A stretch of 64,000 nucleotides of DNA from Thermoproteota archaeon (GCA_003352285.1 QQVN01000005.1:348380-412379); one strand, 5' to 3'; positions 51,797 to 61,417 are shown, numbered from the stretch's first letter. Notes: generated from the letters alone by a model not told the origin. Numbers and translations: made by a program.

Positions 51797-52728
51797 GAGT
51801 TGCACAAATTGGAACCGGAGGATGGGGCAAAAACCATGCGAGAATTCTCTCACAGTTAGGCGTTCTTGTTGCAATTTGTGATGCCGACAAGCAGAGATGC
51901 AAGGAGTTTGGAGAAAGATACTCTGTTAACCAATACGACTCTGTTGACTCATTGTTATCTTCAGAAGATTTTGATGCAGCTGTAATCTGTACACCTACAT
52001 CAACACATGCAAAGATTGCCACGCAATTGATTCAAGCAAAAAAACATGTTTTCGTTGAAAAACCCATGACGTATCTCTCAGAAGAAGGCGAAGATCTCAT
52101 GAAACTTGCTGAAAAAAATAAAGTTCTTCTCACCTGCGGGTACATTGAGAGATTCAATCCAGCAGTAGGAATTGTGAAAGATTTTGTTAAATCAAAAAAA
52201 TACGGAGAATTAGTTATGCTAGAATTTCATAGAGAAAATAGGATGCCCTTGCATATCAAAGATGTAGGAATTATCTACGATACATCTGTTCATGATATTG
52301 ACACTGCCATGTGGCTTTTTGATGATACCCCTGAAGTAATTTTTGCAAGAGCAGGAAAGATAAGACACGAGCATGAAGATTTTGCTTCAATAATGCTTGG
52401 ATTCAAAGACAATAAAGTTGCAATAATATCATCAAACTGGATTACACCAACCAGAGTCAGAACTTTCAATGCAGTATGTACTGATGCAATAATTTCATCA
52501 GACTTTATCACACAAGAAGTAAAGATTGAAACAAATAATGATACAGAAATTCCTCGCAATGAAAAAAAGGAGCCGCTGTTACTCGAGCTTCAAACATTTT
52601 TGGGAGCAATTGAAGGGAAAAACGAGTTATTAGTAAAAGCACAGCATGCTGTTAACGTTACAAAGATTGCAGAAGCGGCACTTTTATCTAGTCAGAAAGG
52701 AACCCCGATTTATCTCGATTTAAAATGA
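51793..52728 (+). CDS. Gfo/Idh/MocA oxidoreductase (WlbA-like)
   Basis: 311 aa. Rossmann motif AQIGTGGWGKNHARIL, then HVFVEKPMTYLSEEG with the conserved EKP, and CGYIERFNPAVG. Related enzymes oxidise UDP-GlcNAcA-type sugars (WlbA/WbpB). The hexapeptide acyltransferase two genes on matches WlbB/WbpD, so a role in making an acetylated amino-sugar for surface glycans is likely but inferred. Overlaps ilvE and the Trm112-like gene (both ATGA). Confidence 0.83.
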   Translation: MRVAQIGTGGWGKNHARILSQLGVLVAICDADKQRCKEFGERYSVNQYDSVDSLLSSEDFDAAVICTPTSTHAKIATQLIQAKKHVFVEKPMTYLSEEGEDLMKLAEKNKVLLTCGYIERFNPAVGIVKDFVKSKKYGELVMLEFHRENRMPLHIKDVGIIYDTSVHDIDTAMWLFDDTPEVIFARAGKIRHEHEDFASIMLGFKDNKVAIISSNWITPTRVRTFNAVCTDAIISSDFITQEVKIETNNDTEIPRNEKKEPLLLELQTFLGAIEGKNELLVKAQHAVNVTKIAEAALLSSQKGTPIYLDLK

Positions 52729-52994
52729 AAAAAAGTATGCTGGATATCTTAGCATGTCCAATTGACAAACATTTTCCACTTGAACTGCTAGAGTGTAAAT
52801 CAAAAACAGAGATAGTTGAGGAAGGAGTATTGTACTGCACAAAATGCTCGAGATTCTATCCAATTATAGAAGAGATTCCAATAATGTTACCTGATGAATT
52901 ACGTGACAAAAAACAAGATATGGAATTTTTGAAAAATAATAAGGATAAACTTCCTGAAAAAATAATTAAGCAGGCATCACCATGGCACTTGTGA
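52725..52994 (+). CDS. Trm112-like protein
   Basis: 89 aa starting [22 protein letters not shown], followed by [22 protein letters not shown], the Trm112/UPF0434 zinc fold (here CP...CTKC with the fourth ligand unclear). Archaeal Trm112 stabilises several methyltransferases for tRNA, rRNA and release factors. Its place inside a sugar operon is likely coincidental or reflects shared expression. Confidence 0.85.
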   Translation: MKKSMLDILACPIDKHFPLELLECKSKTEIVEEGVLYCTKCSRFYPIIEEIPIMLPDELRDKKQDMEFLKNNKDKLPEKIIKQASPWHL

Positions 52995-53001
52995 AGCGTT
53001 T

Positions 53002-53478
53002 TTGGTAACAAATCATATTTCTCAAAAAGCAAAGATTGGAAAAAATGTAAGCATCTGGCATTTTTCGTATATTGGAGACAATGTAGAGATTGGAGACAAT
53101 GTCAAGATTGGTTCCCTTGCACATATTGACTATAACGTAAAGATTGGAGAAAATACAAAGATCGAAGGACTTGCTTACATTCCGCCTTTATCACGAATTG
53201 GAAAGAATGTGTTTATCGGACCAAATGCTGCATTAACAAATGATCCATACCCAATGTGTGATAAAATGATTGGAGTTACTATTGAAGATGGTGCAATAAT
53301 TGGTGCACGTGCCGTGATTAAGGCAGGTGTCACGGTAGGAAAGAATAGTGTTGTTGCAATGGGAGCAGTAGTAACCAAGGATGTTCCTCCAAATTCAGTA
53401 GTTGTTGGAGTTCCAGCTAAAGTAAAGTACTCTAGAGAAGAGTATGATAAAAAACAAAAAGATTGGTTGGAATCTTAG
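53002..53478 (+). CDS. Hexapeptide-repeat acyltransferase (WlbB/WbpD-like)
   Basis: 158 aa, TTG start. Left-handed beta-helix repeats ([19 protein letters not shown], then [12 protein letters not shown]) end with [15 protein letters not shown]. Such trimers acetylate the amino group of nucleotide sugars. Together with the Gfo/Idh enzyme it outlines a UDP-2,3-diamino-uronic-type pathway, although the DegT aminotransferase step is not in this window. Confidence 0.87.
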   Translation: MVTNHISQKAKIGKNVSIWHFSYIGDNVEIGDNVKIGSLAHIDYNVKIGENTKIEGLAYIPPLSRIGKNVFIGPNAALTNDPYPMCDKMIGVTIEDGAIIGARAVIKAGVTVGKNSVVAMGAVVTKDVPPNSVVVGVPAKVKYSREEYDKKQKDWLES

Positions 53479-53640
53479 TTAATGTAGTTTTTCAAGTTTA
53501 TCGAGTCGCTTTTCAATTTCGATTAGCTTGTTGATGATAATGATGTGTGTCTTTTTTGCATCAATTCCAACTGGGCTATCAGGACTAGTAATTGCTTGTC
53601 CGATTTCTTTTTTTGCGTTCTCATCAACTTCTAAATTCAT
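53479..53640 (-). CDS. 53-aa coiled-coil mini-protein
   Basis: A short frame from ATG 53638-53640 to TAA 53479-53481, coding MNLEVDENAKKEIGQAI... and ending NKLIEIEKRLDKLEKLH. The last 20 residues form a heptad pattern. It abuts the convergent acyltransferase stop without a gap. Codon use is normal for the region and no other gene explains this stretch. Function unknown. Confidence 0.6.
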   Translation of the reverse strand: MNLEVDENAKKEIGQAITSPDSPVGIDAKKTHIIIINKLIEIEKRLDKLEKLH

Positions 53641-53688
53641 TTCTCATCTGTAAATGCCCACATTCTAGACATATACTTTTGCAAAGAT

Positions 53689-53919
53689 TTAGCTACTGAT
53701 CTGTTTTTGAAATATCCATTTTTTGAATTTTGATAAAACATAAACCCACAGTACAACAAGAATTATTGCAACAATTGCCTTTATTCCAGAAGATATTACT
53801 TGGTTTAATTCCCCATATCCAGATATCGATATAGGTCCAAGAACTGTGATCACTATTCCTCCTCCAATTAATAACAAAACCCACATTGCAAAGATAAAGA
53901 TGTAAAGTGATTTATTCAA
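53689..53919 (-). CDS. Small two-helix membrane protein
   Basis: 76 aa with hydrophobic segments at about residues 7-29 and 45-63 and a basic C-terminus (KFKKWIFQKQ). Not recognised. Its ATG overlaps the stop of the GlcNAc-1-P transferase gene (ATGA), so it may be an accessory subunit. Confidence 0.62.
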   Translation of the reverse strand: MNKSLYIFIFAMWVLLLIGGGIVITVLGPISISGYGELNQVISSGIKAIVAIILVVLWVYVLSKFKKWIFQKQISS

Positions 53920-54908
53920 AATTTGATCACCGTCAAAAAGGCGCTTATCACTGCCAGAATGCCTGAAAAAATTGCCAGTTTGAATATTTCATAGCCAACT
54001 TGCTTCTCAGATAATGGCTTGTCCCCAAGAATTAGTCGAACCAGTGTAACTGGAGCATCCTTTTCAGTAGTTGCCTTGAGTTTAAAATCATCAGTATGTG
54101 TAACAGGTTTTGCTTTTATCTGTCTGTGCTCGACAATTCTCTTCATGCTGGAGAGAAACAAAAATGAGTTAATTACAGCTGGTAGCAAAGCAATTGCTGC
54201 TATAATTTCAACTCCACCTACAATTGCAATTGCACCATACATTGCACCAAGTGTCAGTGCTCCTGAATCACCTGGAAAAATTTTACTTGGAACTTTATGA
54301 TACCTGTAAAATGCAAGTGAGACAAAACCTAACGGCAAACTAATCAAGGCTACCTCATAGTTTTGAACTATTACCAACGAGATTGTTAAAGCAAAGCTTG
54401 CAATGGTCATAAAACCACTAGCAACTCCGTTTAACACATCAATTGAGTTGATTGTGTTTCCTGTAATGGGAATCATTACAATTACTACTGCAAGGTATAG
54501 TGCAGGAATTACAGCATCACCAAAAATTGGAAAAGATAGATTTGAATCATATGCACCAAAGAGAATTATCGGTACTGCAGAAACTGCAAGTGCAATGGGT
54601 TTAAACCACCCACCCATTACCTTTCTATCATCAATCATTCCGACAACAAAGGCCATGCTAGTTGTAGCAATTACTGCAAGAATTTCATTCATTTGTAAGA
54701 ATGCATACAGTGTAAATTCTGCTGCAAGAATTCCTGCAATGAGTGCAGGACCACCGGGTCTAACCACCATTATTTCGCCAGGTTTGTTAAAGTCTTTTAC
54801 AGTCATCTTACGCTTTTCAAGGGCTTTGATTAAAAATGGAGTCACTACAAAAACCGTAAAGAAAGCAACTACCGATGTAATTATTCCTGGAATTATTAGC
54901 TCAGACAA
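53916..54908 (-). CDS. UDP-GlcNAc-1-phosphate transferase family (GT4, MraY/WecA/Alg7-like)
   Basis: 330-aa membrane enzyme with about 10 helices. FVVGMIDDRKVMGGW holds the Asp pair, NSIDVLNGVASG and KIFPGDSGALTLGA are the substrate and Mg motifs. It starts lipid-linked glycan assembly for protein N-glycosylation by attaching a sugar phosphate to dolichyl/polyprenyl phosphate. The ATG lies just after the hel308 gene end with no gap. Confidence 0.9.
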   Translation of the reverse strand: MSELIIPGIITSVVAFFTVFVVTPFLIKALEKRKMTVKDFNKPGEIMVVRPGGPALIAGILAAEFTLYAFLQMNEILAVIATTSMAFVVGMIDDRKVMGGWFKPIALAVSAVPIILFGAYDSNLSFPIFGDAVIPALYLAVVIVMIPITGNTINSIDVLNGVASGFMTIASFALTISLVIVQNYEVALISLPLGFVSLAFYRYHKVPSKIFPGDSGALTLGAMYGAIAIVGGVEIIAAIALLPAVINSFLFLSSMKRIVEHRQIKAKPVTHTDDFKLKATTEKDAPVTLVRLILGDKPLSEKQVGYEIFKLAIFSGILAVISAFLTVIKF

Positions 54909-57035
54909 TTATCTACCTTTCCGTAATTGAGACTTTATGTTATCTGCAAGTGTTGAACCAATTTTATCAATCTCTGCCAATTTTTTAACAGGAATTGCAG
55001 CCAAATCATCAAGGTTTTTGATTCCAGTATTGTATAGTTTTCTTGCACGAATTCTTCCAATACCCTTGATCTTTACAAGGTCAAGAAGCTCCTCACGAAT
55101 TCCATAGACAATACGCTTTCGAAGTGAATCTAATTCATCAAGTAAATCCGGACGCTCCATCTGCTTTGCAAGCTCCCTCAAGCAATACACTAACCAGTTT
55201 GATGTCTCAACCATTCTGTGCATATCTCCTGATTCAATCTTTAGATTATCAGATAATGAGACCTCCGAAGATTCTGTTATCCATGATTGTAGGGCCAATA
55301 AACTTCGGTTGCAGTCATACTCAGATATTGGTTCCAATAATTCAGAGGAATGATTTTCAATCATAAGACTAGCAGTCTCATAGTCCTTGTTTCGCAATGC
55401 AAATTTTGGGAAAAACTCTTCACTGTTTGATACAAGATGTAAAAATCCAAACGTATGATTTCTTTCTTCTGAAACATTTTCTAATGCTTTTCTAAAGTAG
55501 GATGCAGTTAATGGGTCAATGTACAGCTTGGAAACTTTTTTTCCAAAATCAGTTGCAGCATATCTATCACCTTTTTTAATTAAAAATCCCTCGTGAAGTA
55601 GATATCTTGTTGCAATATCAATTCCAAATTTCATTGTAGACTTTCTTGATTGTAATCCCCCTAATGTTTGCAAAAAGAATTCAAGAATCTCTTCCTTTTT
55701 AATTCCTGGAGTTGTAACAACTACGCTAAGCAGATGAATTCGTAAAGCCTTATCATCTGTAATCTTTGATTCTATTGGTTCAGGTTCTCCACGAATGTAA
55801 TACTCGATTAATTCATCAGTGTTTGATTTTCCAACGATTATTGCTTCACCAAACTCATCATATTGAGGCCTACCTGCTCGTCCACAAAGCTGTTTGTATT
55901 CTAAAACGCTAATTGGCTTGTTTGCTCCAATCTTTGCATTATATCTTGCAATGTTTGATATTACAACTCGTCGTGCAGGAAGATTTACTCCTGCTGCAAG
56001 AGTGGGAGTTGAGGAAAGTAATTTGATTCGTCCACTACGAAATTCATTTTCAATTATCTCTCTACAATTTTGATTTAATCCTGCATGGTGAAATGCAACT
56101 CCCTTCTTGACTAACTCAGCTAGAGTCTTTACTAGTGCAGTGTTTTCATTATTGCTCAGTATTTTTTTTGATGTCTCCTCTAGAATTTTTTTCTCAGATT
56201 CTTGCAGATACCGCGAAATAATTTCAGATGCTTTGGCAGCCAATGATGCAGATCTGGTTCTAGTTTCAGCAAATACCAAGGATTGGCCTCCATCCTTTAC
56301 AGATGCTGCACCCAAGTCAATAGGTGCACCACGAATGGTTGATTCTACCTCAAAAAATCTCCCATCACCCATAGTCACACTTCCTCCATCATAGACTCCT
56401 TCAGATAGTGGAACTGGTCTCCATGAATTTTCAACTAGAGTGCATCCAAGCCATTTTGCAATCTCATCAGCATTAGTTATGGTAGCACTGAGACCTACAA
56501 TCTGGGGTTTGTTCTCTAAAAGTTTGAGTTTTGTTAGAACCATTTCTAGTGTAGGTCCTCTGTCCTGGTCCCCAATCAAATGGACTTCGTCAGCAATAAC
56601 TAAACCAACATCATCAATCCATTCAGCACCATGTCTAACTAGTGAGTCCATCTTTTCATTTGTTAGAACCAAGATGTTTCCTTTCTCTAGATTTTGATCA
56701 ACTGATTCAAAATCTCCAGTGGAGATCATCACCTTTGTTTTACCCATGTTTGAAATCTTTTCAATTTTTTTAAACTCGTTAAATTTTTCAGAAGCAAGTG
56801 CACGAAGTGGGCTCAGGTAGATTATTTTTCCATTATTCTCAAGCAGATATTTTATCATTGCAAGTGTTGCAATCAGAGTTTTTCCACTGGCAGTTGGTGC
56901 AGAAACTAGAATGCTCTTTCCATCTAAGAGACCTGCCTTGATCGTATCTGATTGGGGAGGGTAAAGCTCCTTGAATCCTTGTTCCTTGAAAAAATCAATT
57001 ATTGGTTTTGGAAAATCTAGCTCTGATATCTTCAT
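54909..57035 (-). CDS. hel308: Hel308 DNA helicase (Ski2-like superfamily 2)
   Basis: 708-aa 3'-5' helicase acting at stalled forks. Motif I SAPTASGKT, motif II ADEVHLIGD, motif III VGLSATITN, motif VI QLCGRAGRPQYDEFG. The ratchet and a C-terminal helix-hairpin-helix (LVKIKGIGRIRARKLYNTG) are present. It overlaps mcm by 4 nt, so fork unwinding and fork repair helicases are coexpressed. Confidence 0.95.
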   Translation of the reverse strand: MKISELDFPKPIIDFFKEQGFKELYPPQSDTIKAGLLDGKSILVSAPTASGKTLIATLAMIKYLLENNGKIIYLSPLRALASEKFNEFKKIEKISNMGKTKVMISTGDFESVDQNLEKGNILVLTNEKMDSLVRHGAEWIDDVGLVIADEVHLIGDQDRGPTLEMVLTKLKLLENKPQIVGLSATITNADEIAKWLGCTLVENSWRPVPLSEGVYDGGSVTMGDGRFFEVESTIRGAPIDLGAASVKDGGQSLVFAETRTRSASLAAKASEIISRYLQESEKKILEETSKKILSNNENTALVKTLAELVKKGVAFHHAGLNQNCREIIENEFRSGRIKLLSSTPTLAAGVNLPARRVVISNIARYNAKIGANKPISVLEYKQLCGRAGRPQYDEFGEAIIVGKSNTDELIEYYIRGEPEPIESKITDDKALRIHLLSVVVTTPGIKKEEILEFFLQTLGGLQSRKSTMKFGIDIATRYLLHEGFLIKKGDRYAATDFGKKVSKLYIDPLTASYFRKALENVSEERNHTFGFLHLVSNSEEFFPKFALRNKDYETASLMIENHSSELLEPISEYDCNRSLLALQSWITESSEVSLSDNLKIESGDMHRMVETSNWLVYCLRELAKQMERPDLLDELDSLRKRIVYGIREELLDLVKIKGIGRIRARKLYNTGIKNLDDLAAIPVKKLAEIDKIGSTLADNIKSQLRKGR

Positions 57036-59116
57036 ACTCGGTTATAGTGACCGGGTTTTGATTCATAAATAGATGCTTCGCGAAGCATTCTTCTAATGTA
57101 GTTTCTTGCTTCCTCCTCGGTAAATTTACCTGATTTTTCAAGCTCCTTTACAAAGAGTTTTTCTTCTACTGCTGTCTTGTTTTCGCCTTCCAAGGATTTT
57201 AGAACATCCATGAAGAGTTGCATCTTTGATACTTCACTTCTTGGTCTTCCTTGTAACACACCTAGATCAACTTTACCGGTGTTTACATCTACCCCAGCAT
57301 CTTGAAGCATGCTTTGAATTAGGAAGATTGCTCTTTCTGCATCTTCGCCGTCGGCTTGATCTTTCATTAATAGTCTAGCTCGTGCAGTAGTCAAACGAAT
57401 TAGTCCCTCAAGCTGTCTTGGGGTAACAGTAATCATCTCTTCAGAGTCAACATTTCTCATCTTCATATAGTACTCTAGAATCTTTTCTTCAGCATCTTTA
57501 GTTAAAACAGGATCAACTCGCTTAGAGTATGCAAGATATTTTGTCAGGATATCAACATCAATCAGAGAGCGATTCTCAACACCTGTAGGAGTGTGAAGAT
57601 CAATGATATGTTGTGCAATGGTACGATCCCTTTCTTTTGATGGAATGTCTCGTACGACAAATATCAGATCAAATCTTGTCAAAAGAGGAATTGGGAGATT
57701 TACATTTTCAGTGATATTTTTGAATGGATCATATTTTCCATACATTGGGTTTGCAGCTGCAAGAATTGAAGTTCTAGCATTTAGTGTTGCAACGATTCCT
57801 CCTTTTGCAATGCTTGCAGATTGTTGTTCCATGACTTCATGTAGTGCACTGCGGTCCTCAGGTTTCATCTTATCAAACTCATCAATGCATACTAGTCCTT
57901 GGTCTCCAAGTACAACTGCTCCTGCCTCTAACATCATAATTCCACTCTTGTCTCTAACAACTGCTGCAGTAAGACCTGCTGCAGTAGAACCTCTACCGGA
58001 GGTGTAAAGACCTCTTGGTGCAATTCTAGCACAGAATTTTAGCATCTCACTTTTTGCAGTACCTGGATCTCCGACCAAAAATACGTTAATGTCACCACGA
58101 ATCTTACTTCCATCACCTAGTAGTCTTTGAGTAGAGCCAACTACTAGAAGCAAGATTGCTTCTTTGATAAGCATCTGACCCTGAATGTGGGGGGCAAAAG
58201 AGTCCACTAGTCTTTGATAGATATCAGGATTTCTTGCCAAAGATTTGATAATTTTTTCTTCTTCTGGTGAAATCTCTTCTCTTTCTGATTTTCTAGAGGT
58301 CTTTGAGCCACGGCCTCCAAGAAATTCAATGTTGTTACCATCAATTCTTAATCTATACAAACCACTGTTTACCTTGCTTACTCCAGCAATTGGTTCTTGC
58401 TCAATTCTAACAATTCCAGTAAGGATGATTCTATCACCAGGTCTTGCGTTATCAACCAGGTCTTGCTTTATTGCCACATCAATATAGTGAGGAAGCTGAC
58501 CAGGTGGAAGGTCTTCAGGAAGTTCTTGTAATCTTAAGATTTGAAAGTCTATGAATTTGCTAGTTTCAGGTTCAATGTCAAGTTCTCTATGTGTACACTT
58601 GGGGTCACTGCATTTGTTTGGAGTATTAACACTCATTCCTTTTAGTAGAATGATTTGTGTAAGGTGACCATCTGGACATTTGTAGATTAATTCTCTTGCA
58701 AGTGGCTTTACTTCGGAGGACCTAACTACCATTCCTGAGACACTTGTCATTCTGTTAATTACTTCGGCATTGATTTGTCTAAGGCTACGCTGAACTGGAT
58801 AGTTTACAATACGTGCCCTAATGTCATCTTTTATCTTTTCAGCATATTTTGAAAATCTTTCTTGAAGTATTTCCTTTATTGCGCGAGCAAATGCAGATAG
58901 AATTTGATCTGGATGCTCATTGAACCTTGAATCAATTTCTGGAAAAGAGACAAGATCGTTGTAATCAATTACGATAAATTTGGAATTCTTTGGCATCATG
59001 CCATCAATCTGTTCTACATACTTGAAAGAGCCAGATTTGTCTTTGAATTGTACAAGAAATGACTTTACCATGTCTGCTAGTGCAGATTCTGTCATCTGTT
59101 GAGTTTCCATCGTCAA
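57032..59116 (-). CDS. mcm: Replicative MCM helicase
   Basis: 694 aa. N-terminal domain with a zinc site (KCPDGHLTQIIL and CSDPKCTHRELD), then the AAA+ core: Walker A VGDPGTAKSEML, Walker B VCIDEFDKM, sensor 1 AAANPMYGKYD, arginine finger LLTRFDLIFVV. A C-terminal winged helix ends the chain (EARNYIRRMLREASIYE). It overlaps the GINS gene by 4 nt. Central engine of the archaeal CMG complex. Confidence 0.97.
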   Translation of the reverse strand: MTMETQQMTESALADMVKSFLVQFKDKSGSFKYVEQIDGMMPKNSKFIVIDYNDLVSFPEIDSRFNEHPDQILSAFARAIKEILQERFSKYAEKIKDDIRARIVNYPVQRSLRQINAEVINRMTSVSGMVVRSSEVKPLARELIYKCPDGHLTQIILLKGMSVNTPNKCSDPKCTHRELDIEPETSKFIDFQILRLQELPEDLPPGQLPHYIDVAIKQDLVDNARPGDRIILTGIVRIEQEPIAGVSKVNSGLYRLRIDGNNIEFLGGRGSKTSRKSEREEISPEEEKIIKSLARNPDIYQRLVDSFAPHIQGQMLIKEAILLLVVGSTQRLLGDGSKIRGDINVFLVGDPGTAKSEMLKFCARIAPRGLYTSGRGSTAAGLTAAVVRDKSGIMMLEAGAVVLGDQGLVCIDEFDKMKPEDRSALHEVMEQQSASIAKGGIVATLNARTSILAAANPMYGKYDPFKNITENVNLPIPLLTRFDLIFVVRDIPSKERDRTIAQHIIDLHTPTGVENRSLIDVDILTKYLAYSKRVDPVLTKDAEEKILEYYMKMRNVDSEEMITVTPRQLEGLIRLTTARARLLMKDQADGEDAERAIFLIQSMLQDAGVDVNTGKVDLGVLQGRPRSEVSKMQLFMDVLKSLEGENKTAVEEKLFVKELEKSGKFTEEEARNYIRRMLREASIYESKPGHYNRV

Positions 59117-59628
59117 TTCAAATCACCTAAAATTTGTTTTGTGAATTCTTCGCTGATATTATGCAGGTTATTATAGAATTCCCTCTCCTCGACTGTCATC
59201 TTTTTTGCAAGATCAGCAGTCAGCTTAGAAGAATCTGCCAAATGAATAATTTTTCCGTGTCTTTTTCTAACAAGTGTGTTTAGCATACTTTGAACTTTGT
59301 CAAAGTCTGATTCGTTTAGTCTTTTCATGTATGCCTTTAGCTTTATGTAAAAATGTGGTTCTAGTGTAGAAATCTCAAATGCTCCCTGAACATTTTCTTT
59401 AACAATTGCTTGTTTTAGCTCAACTACCATGTCAGTATCTTGAATTTGGCCTAGCTTCTCTTTCTCCAACACAGATGCAACCCATCGTGGAATGTTGAGC
59501 ATCTCGCCTTGATTTCCAGTAACGTTTACTCCAGCCACATCAAGTTTTAGATCTTGCAATAGGCTGACCTTTACGTCCTCTAGCTCAAAGGAGGTCCTGT
59601 GCACCTTTTCAAGGGATGCTGTGTTCAT
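59113..59628 (-). CDS. GINS complex subunit (Gins23-like)
   Basis: 171 aa. A small N-terminal beta domain is followed by the alpha domain (NIPRWVASVLEKEKLGQI, then HFYIKLKAYMKRL), the B-A order of Gins23/Psf2-Psf3. It bridges MCM and GAN/RecJ in the archaeal helicase complex. First gene of gins-mcm-hel308-glcNAc transferase. Confidence 0.88.
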   Translation of the reverse strand: MNTASLEKVHRTSFELEDVKVSLLQDLKLDVAGVNVTGNQGEMLNIPRWVASVLEKEKLGQIQDTDMVVELKQAIVKENVQGAFEISTLEPHFYIKLKAYMKRLNESDFDKVQSMLNTLVRKRHGKIIHLADSSKLTADLAKKMTVEEREFYNNLHNISEEFTKQILGDLN

Positions 59629-59630
59629 GA

Positions 59631-59706
59631 GATCAATTTATCCCGGTTTGAACTTGATGTATCGGATCGATCAATTCTGTTTACCAAAAGGTCAGATCAA
59701 TTGATC
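59631..59706. promoter_or_regulatory. Cluster of GATCAATT repeats between the GINS-MCM operon and rfcS
   Basis: GATCAATT occurs at 59631-59638, 59669-59676 and 59695-59702, with its complement AATTGATC at 59699-59706. The last two make the perfect palindrome GATCAATTGATC. GATCGATC (59665-59672) and AGATCGATG at the rfcS start add further GATC cores. A TATA-like GTATAAATC at about 59709-59717 serves rfcS. Confidence 0.6.
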
Positions 59707-59749
59707 CTGTATAAATCGTTTTTATGCGGGTAAGAAAATCATCAGATCG

Positions 59750-60709
59750 ATGGCTAGTTCTCATTTTATGTGGGTGGAAAAATACAGGCCAACAAAGCTA
59801 TCTGAGATAGTAGATCAAAAAGAGATCATCGGTAGTCTTACTTCTCTTTTAAAAAATCAAGATGAGATGCCACATTTGCTATTTTCAGGATCTGCAGGTA
59901 TTGGCAAGACCACTGCAGCAGTCTGTATATCACGACAAATTTTGGGAGAGCATTGGAAGGATTACACACTTGAGCTAAATGCCTCAGATGAGCGCGGCAT
60001 AAACATGGTAAGAGATAGGGTTAAAAAATTCTCAAGATTTGCAGGATTGGATTCTCAGATCCCATTTAAGATAATTATCTTGGATGAGGCAGACGAGATG
60101 ACATCAGATGCCCAGACTGCATTGCGCAGAATCATTGAAGATACTGCAAAATATTGTAGATTTATTCTAATTGCAAATAATATCTCAAAGATTATTGCAC
60201 CGATTCAAAGTAGGTGTGCAGTATTCAAATTTACATCAATTCCAGAAAAAGACGTAATTGATCATCTAAAGGTTATAGCAAAGAAAGAAAAGCTAAAGGC
60301 AGACGAAAAGGGTCTAAAGGCAATTTGTGATTATGCAGAAGGAGACATGAGACATTCAATTAACTTGTTGCAGGCAGCTGCTAGTTTGGGTGATATTACT
60401 GAGGAGCATGTAAAGGGTGCTGCTGGACTTTCAAAGACAAAAGATGTCAGTGACATTCTAAAGCTTGCATTGGATGGAAAGATTTCAGAGGCAAGAGACA
60501 AGATGGTAGAGCTTGTGAAAGTATATGGCATGTCAGAATCAGATTTTCTAAAGTACATTAACGCTGCAGTCTTTAAGACAAAGAATGACAATCTAGGTGA
60601 AATTCTTGAGGTAATTGCAAAATATGATTATCGATTACTTATGGGATCTAATCCAGAGATCCAATTGTCAGCACTTTTGGCTGAGCTTAGCAAGTTTGGA
60701 AAAAAGTAA
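59750..60709 (+). CDS. rfcS: Replication factor C small subunit
   Basis: 319-aa AAA+ ATPase of the clamp loader. Walker A SGSAGIGKTTAAV (residues about 47-59), Walker B IILDEADEMTSDAQTALRR, arginine finger region SRCAVFKF, collar domain at the C-end. Works with RfcL encoded at 34605. It is divergent from the GINS-MCM operon, sharing a 121-bp promoter region, so fork proteins are grouped. Confidence 0.96.
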   Translation: MASSHFMWVEKYRPTKLSEIVDQKEIIGSLTSLLKNQDEMPHLLFSGSAGIGKTTAAVCISRQILGEHWKDYTLELNASDERGINMVRDRVKKFSRFAGLDSQIPFKIIILDEADEMTSDAQTALRRIIEDTAKYCRFILIANNISKIIAPIQSRCAVFKFTSIPEKDVIDHLKVIAKKEKLKADEKGLKAICDYAEGDMRHSINLLQAAASLGDITEEHVKGAAGLSKTKDVSDILKLALDGKISEARDKMVELVKVYGMSESDFLKYINAAVFKTKNDNLGEILEVIAKYDYRLLMGSNPEIQLSALLAELSKFGKK

Positions 60710-60710
60710 G

Positions 60711-60794
60711 CGCAGAGAGAGGGATTTGAACCCCCGGGTGATTGCTCACACAGGCTCTCAAGGCCCGCGCCCTACCGAGCTAGGCGACCTCTGC
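60711..60794 (-). tRNA. tRNA-Ser (TGA)
   Basis: 84 nt with the long variable arm of class II tRNAs. Acceptor GCAGAGG/TCTCTGC, anticodon stem CGGGC/GCCTG around CTTGAGA (anticodon TGA), T-arm GGGGG TTCAAAT CCCTC, discriminator G as in serine tRNAs. The 3' end is 1 bp after the rfcS stop codon on the other strand. Confidence 0.92.
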
Positions 60795-60880
60795 GAACTT
60801 CGATGATAACAACTGATTAAAATTTGTTAAGAACGCATAACGTAACAGTAGATCAAAAAGAAAGAAAGAAAGATGTTGTT

Positions 60881-61417
60881 TTAGTCGTGTGCGTGTGGAT
60901 TAGCAGTTCCTGCTTCCATCTTGACGAAGGTTCCAGCTGCTTTCTCATGTGCTTCCAAGTTAGATTGATCAACTTTGATAGCTTGAGGAGGACAGACTGA
61001 GACGCAAGCCATACACCAGATACAATCATGTTCTCTGATTGGATCTGCTTTGTCAGTGTAATCCTTACGTTCTTCTTTTACAGAACTTCCAGTACCCTCA
61101 AAAGTTTCACCAATGACTTTGTTGGCTGGAATATCTTTTTCAGTTCTGTACCATTGGAAAACTTGTACTGGGCAGGCTTCGATGCAAGCACCGTCTGCTA
61201 CACAAGAATCCCAATCGACTGCGACCATTGTTCCGCTGACACCTAGTGGCTGAAATTTTTCACCACGGGCCTTGTAAGCTGCTTGAACTTCCTCGTTAGA
61301 TGAAGTTTCTGCGTCGCCTCTACCTGGACCCCACATGAAGTGAAAGTGTTCACCGTCTGCGTGATTAATTTTTCCGATTGGCTTTAGACCTTCTGGAAAA
61401 TTTTCTGCAATTGGCAT
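60881..61417 (-). CDS. Zinc-containing-type ferredoxin (2x[4Fe-4S])
   Basis: 178 aa. The C-terminal ferredoxin core has [19 protein letters not shown] and [16 protein letters not shown]. The N-terminal extension is His-rich ([15 protein letters not shown]), as in Sulfolobus/Thermoplasma zinc ferredoxins where three His and one Asp bind zinc. An extra insert between the cluster motifs ([18 protein letters not shown]) lengthens it. A likely soluble electron carrier for the EFG-less complex I and other ferredoxin enzymes. Confidence 0.9.
   Translation of the reverse strand: MPIAENFPEGLKPIGKINHADGEHFHFMWGPGRGDAETSSNEEVQAAYKARGEKFQPLGVSGTMVAVDWDSCVADGACIEACPVQVFQWYRTEKDIPANKVIGETFEGTGSSVKEERKDYTDKADPIREHDCIWCMACVSVCPPQAIKVDQSNLEAHEKAAGTFVKMEAGTANPHAHD

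Noticed and set aside
53693-53884. 63-aa alternative frame in the small membrane gene
   Set aside because: The overlapping 76-aa frame has two clear membrane helices and an ATGA overlap with the transferase gene.
59629-59749. Replication origin between GINS-MCM and rfcS
   Set aside because: GATC repeats are promoter-sized, no Cdc6/Orc1 gene and no long AT-rich unwinding region or ORB-like G-rich repeats are visible.
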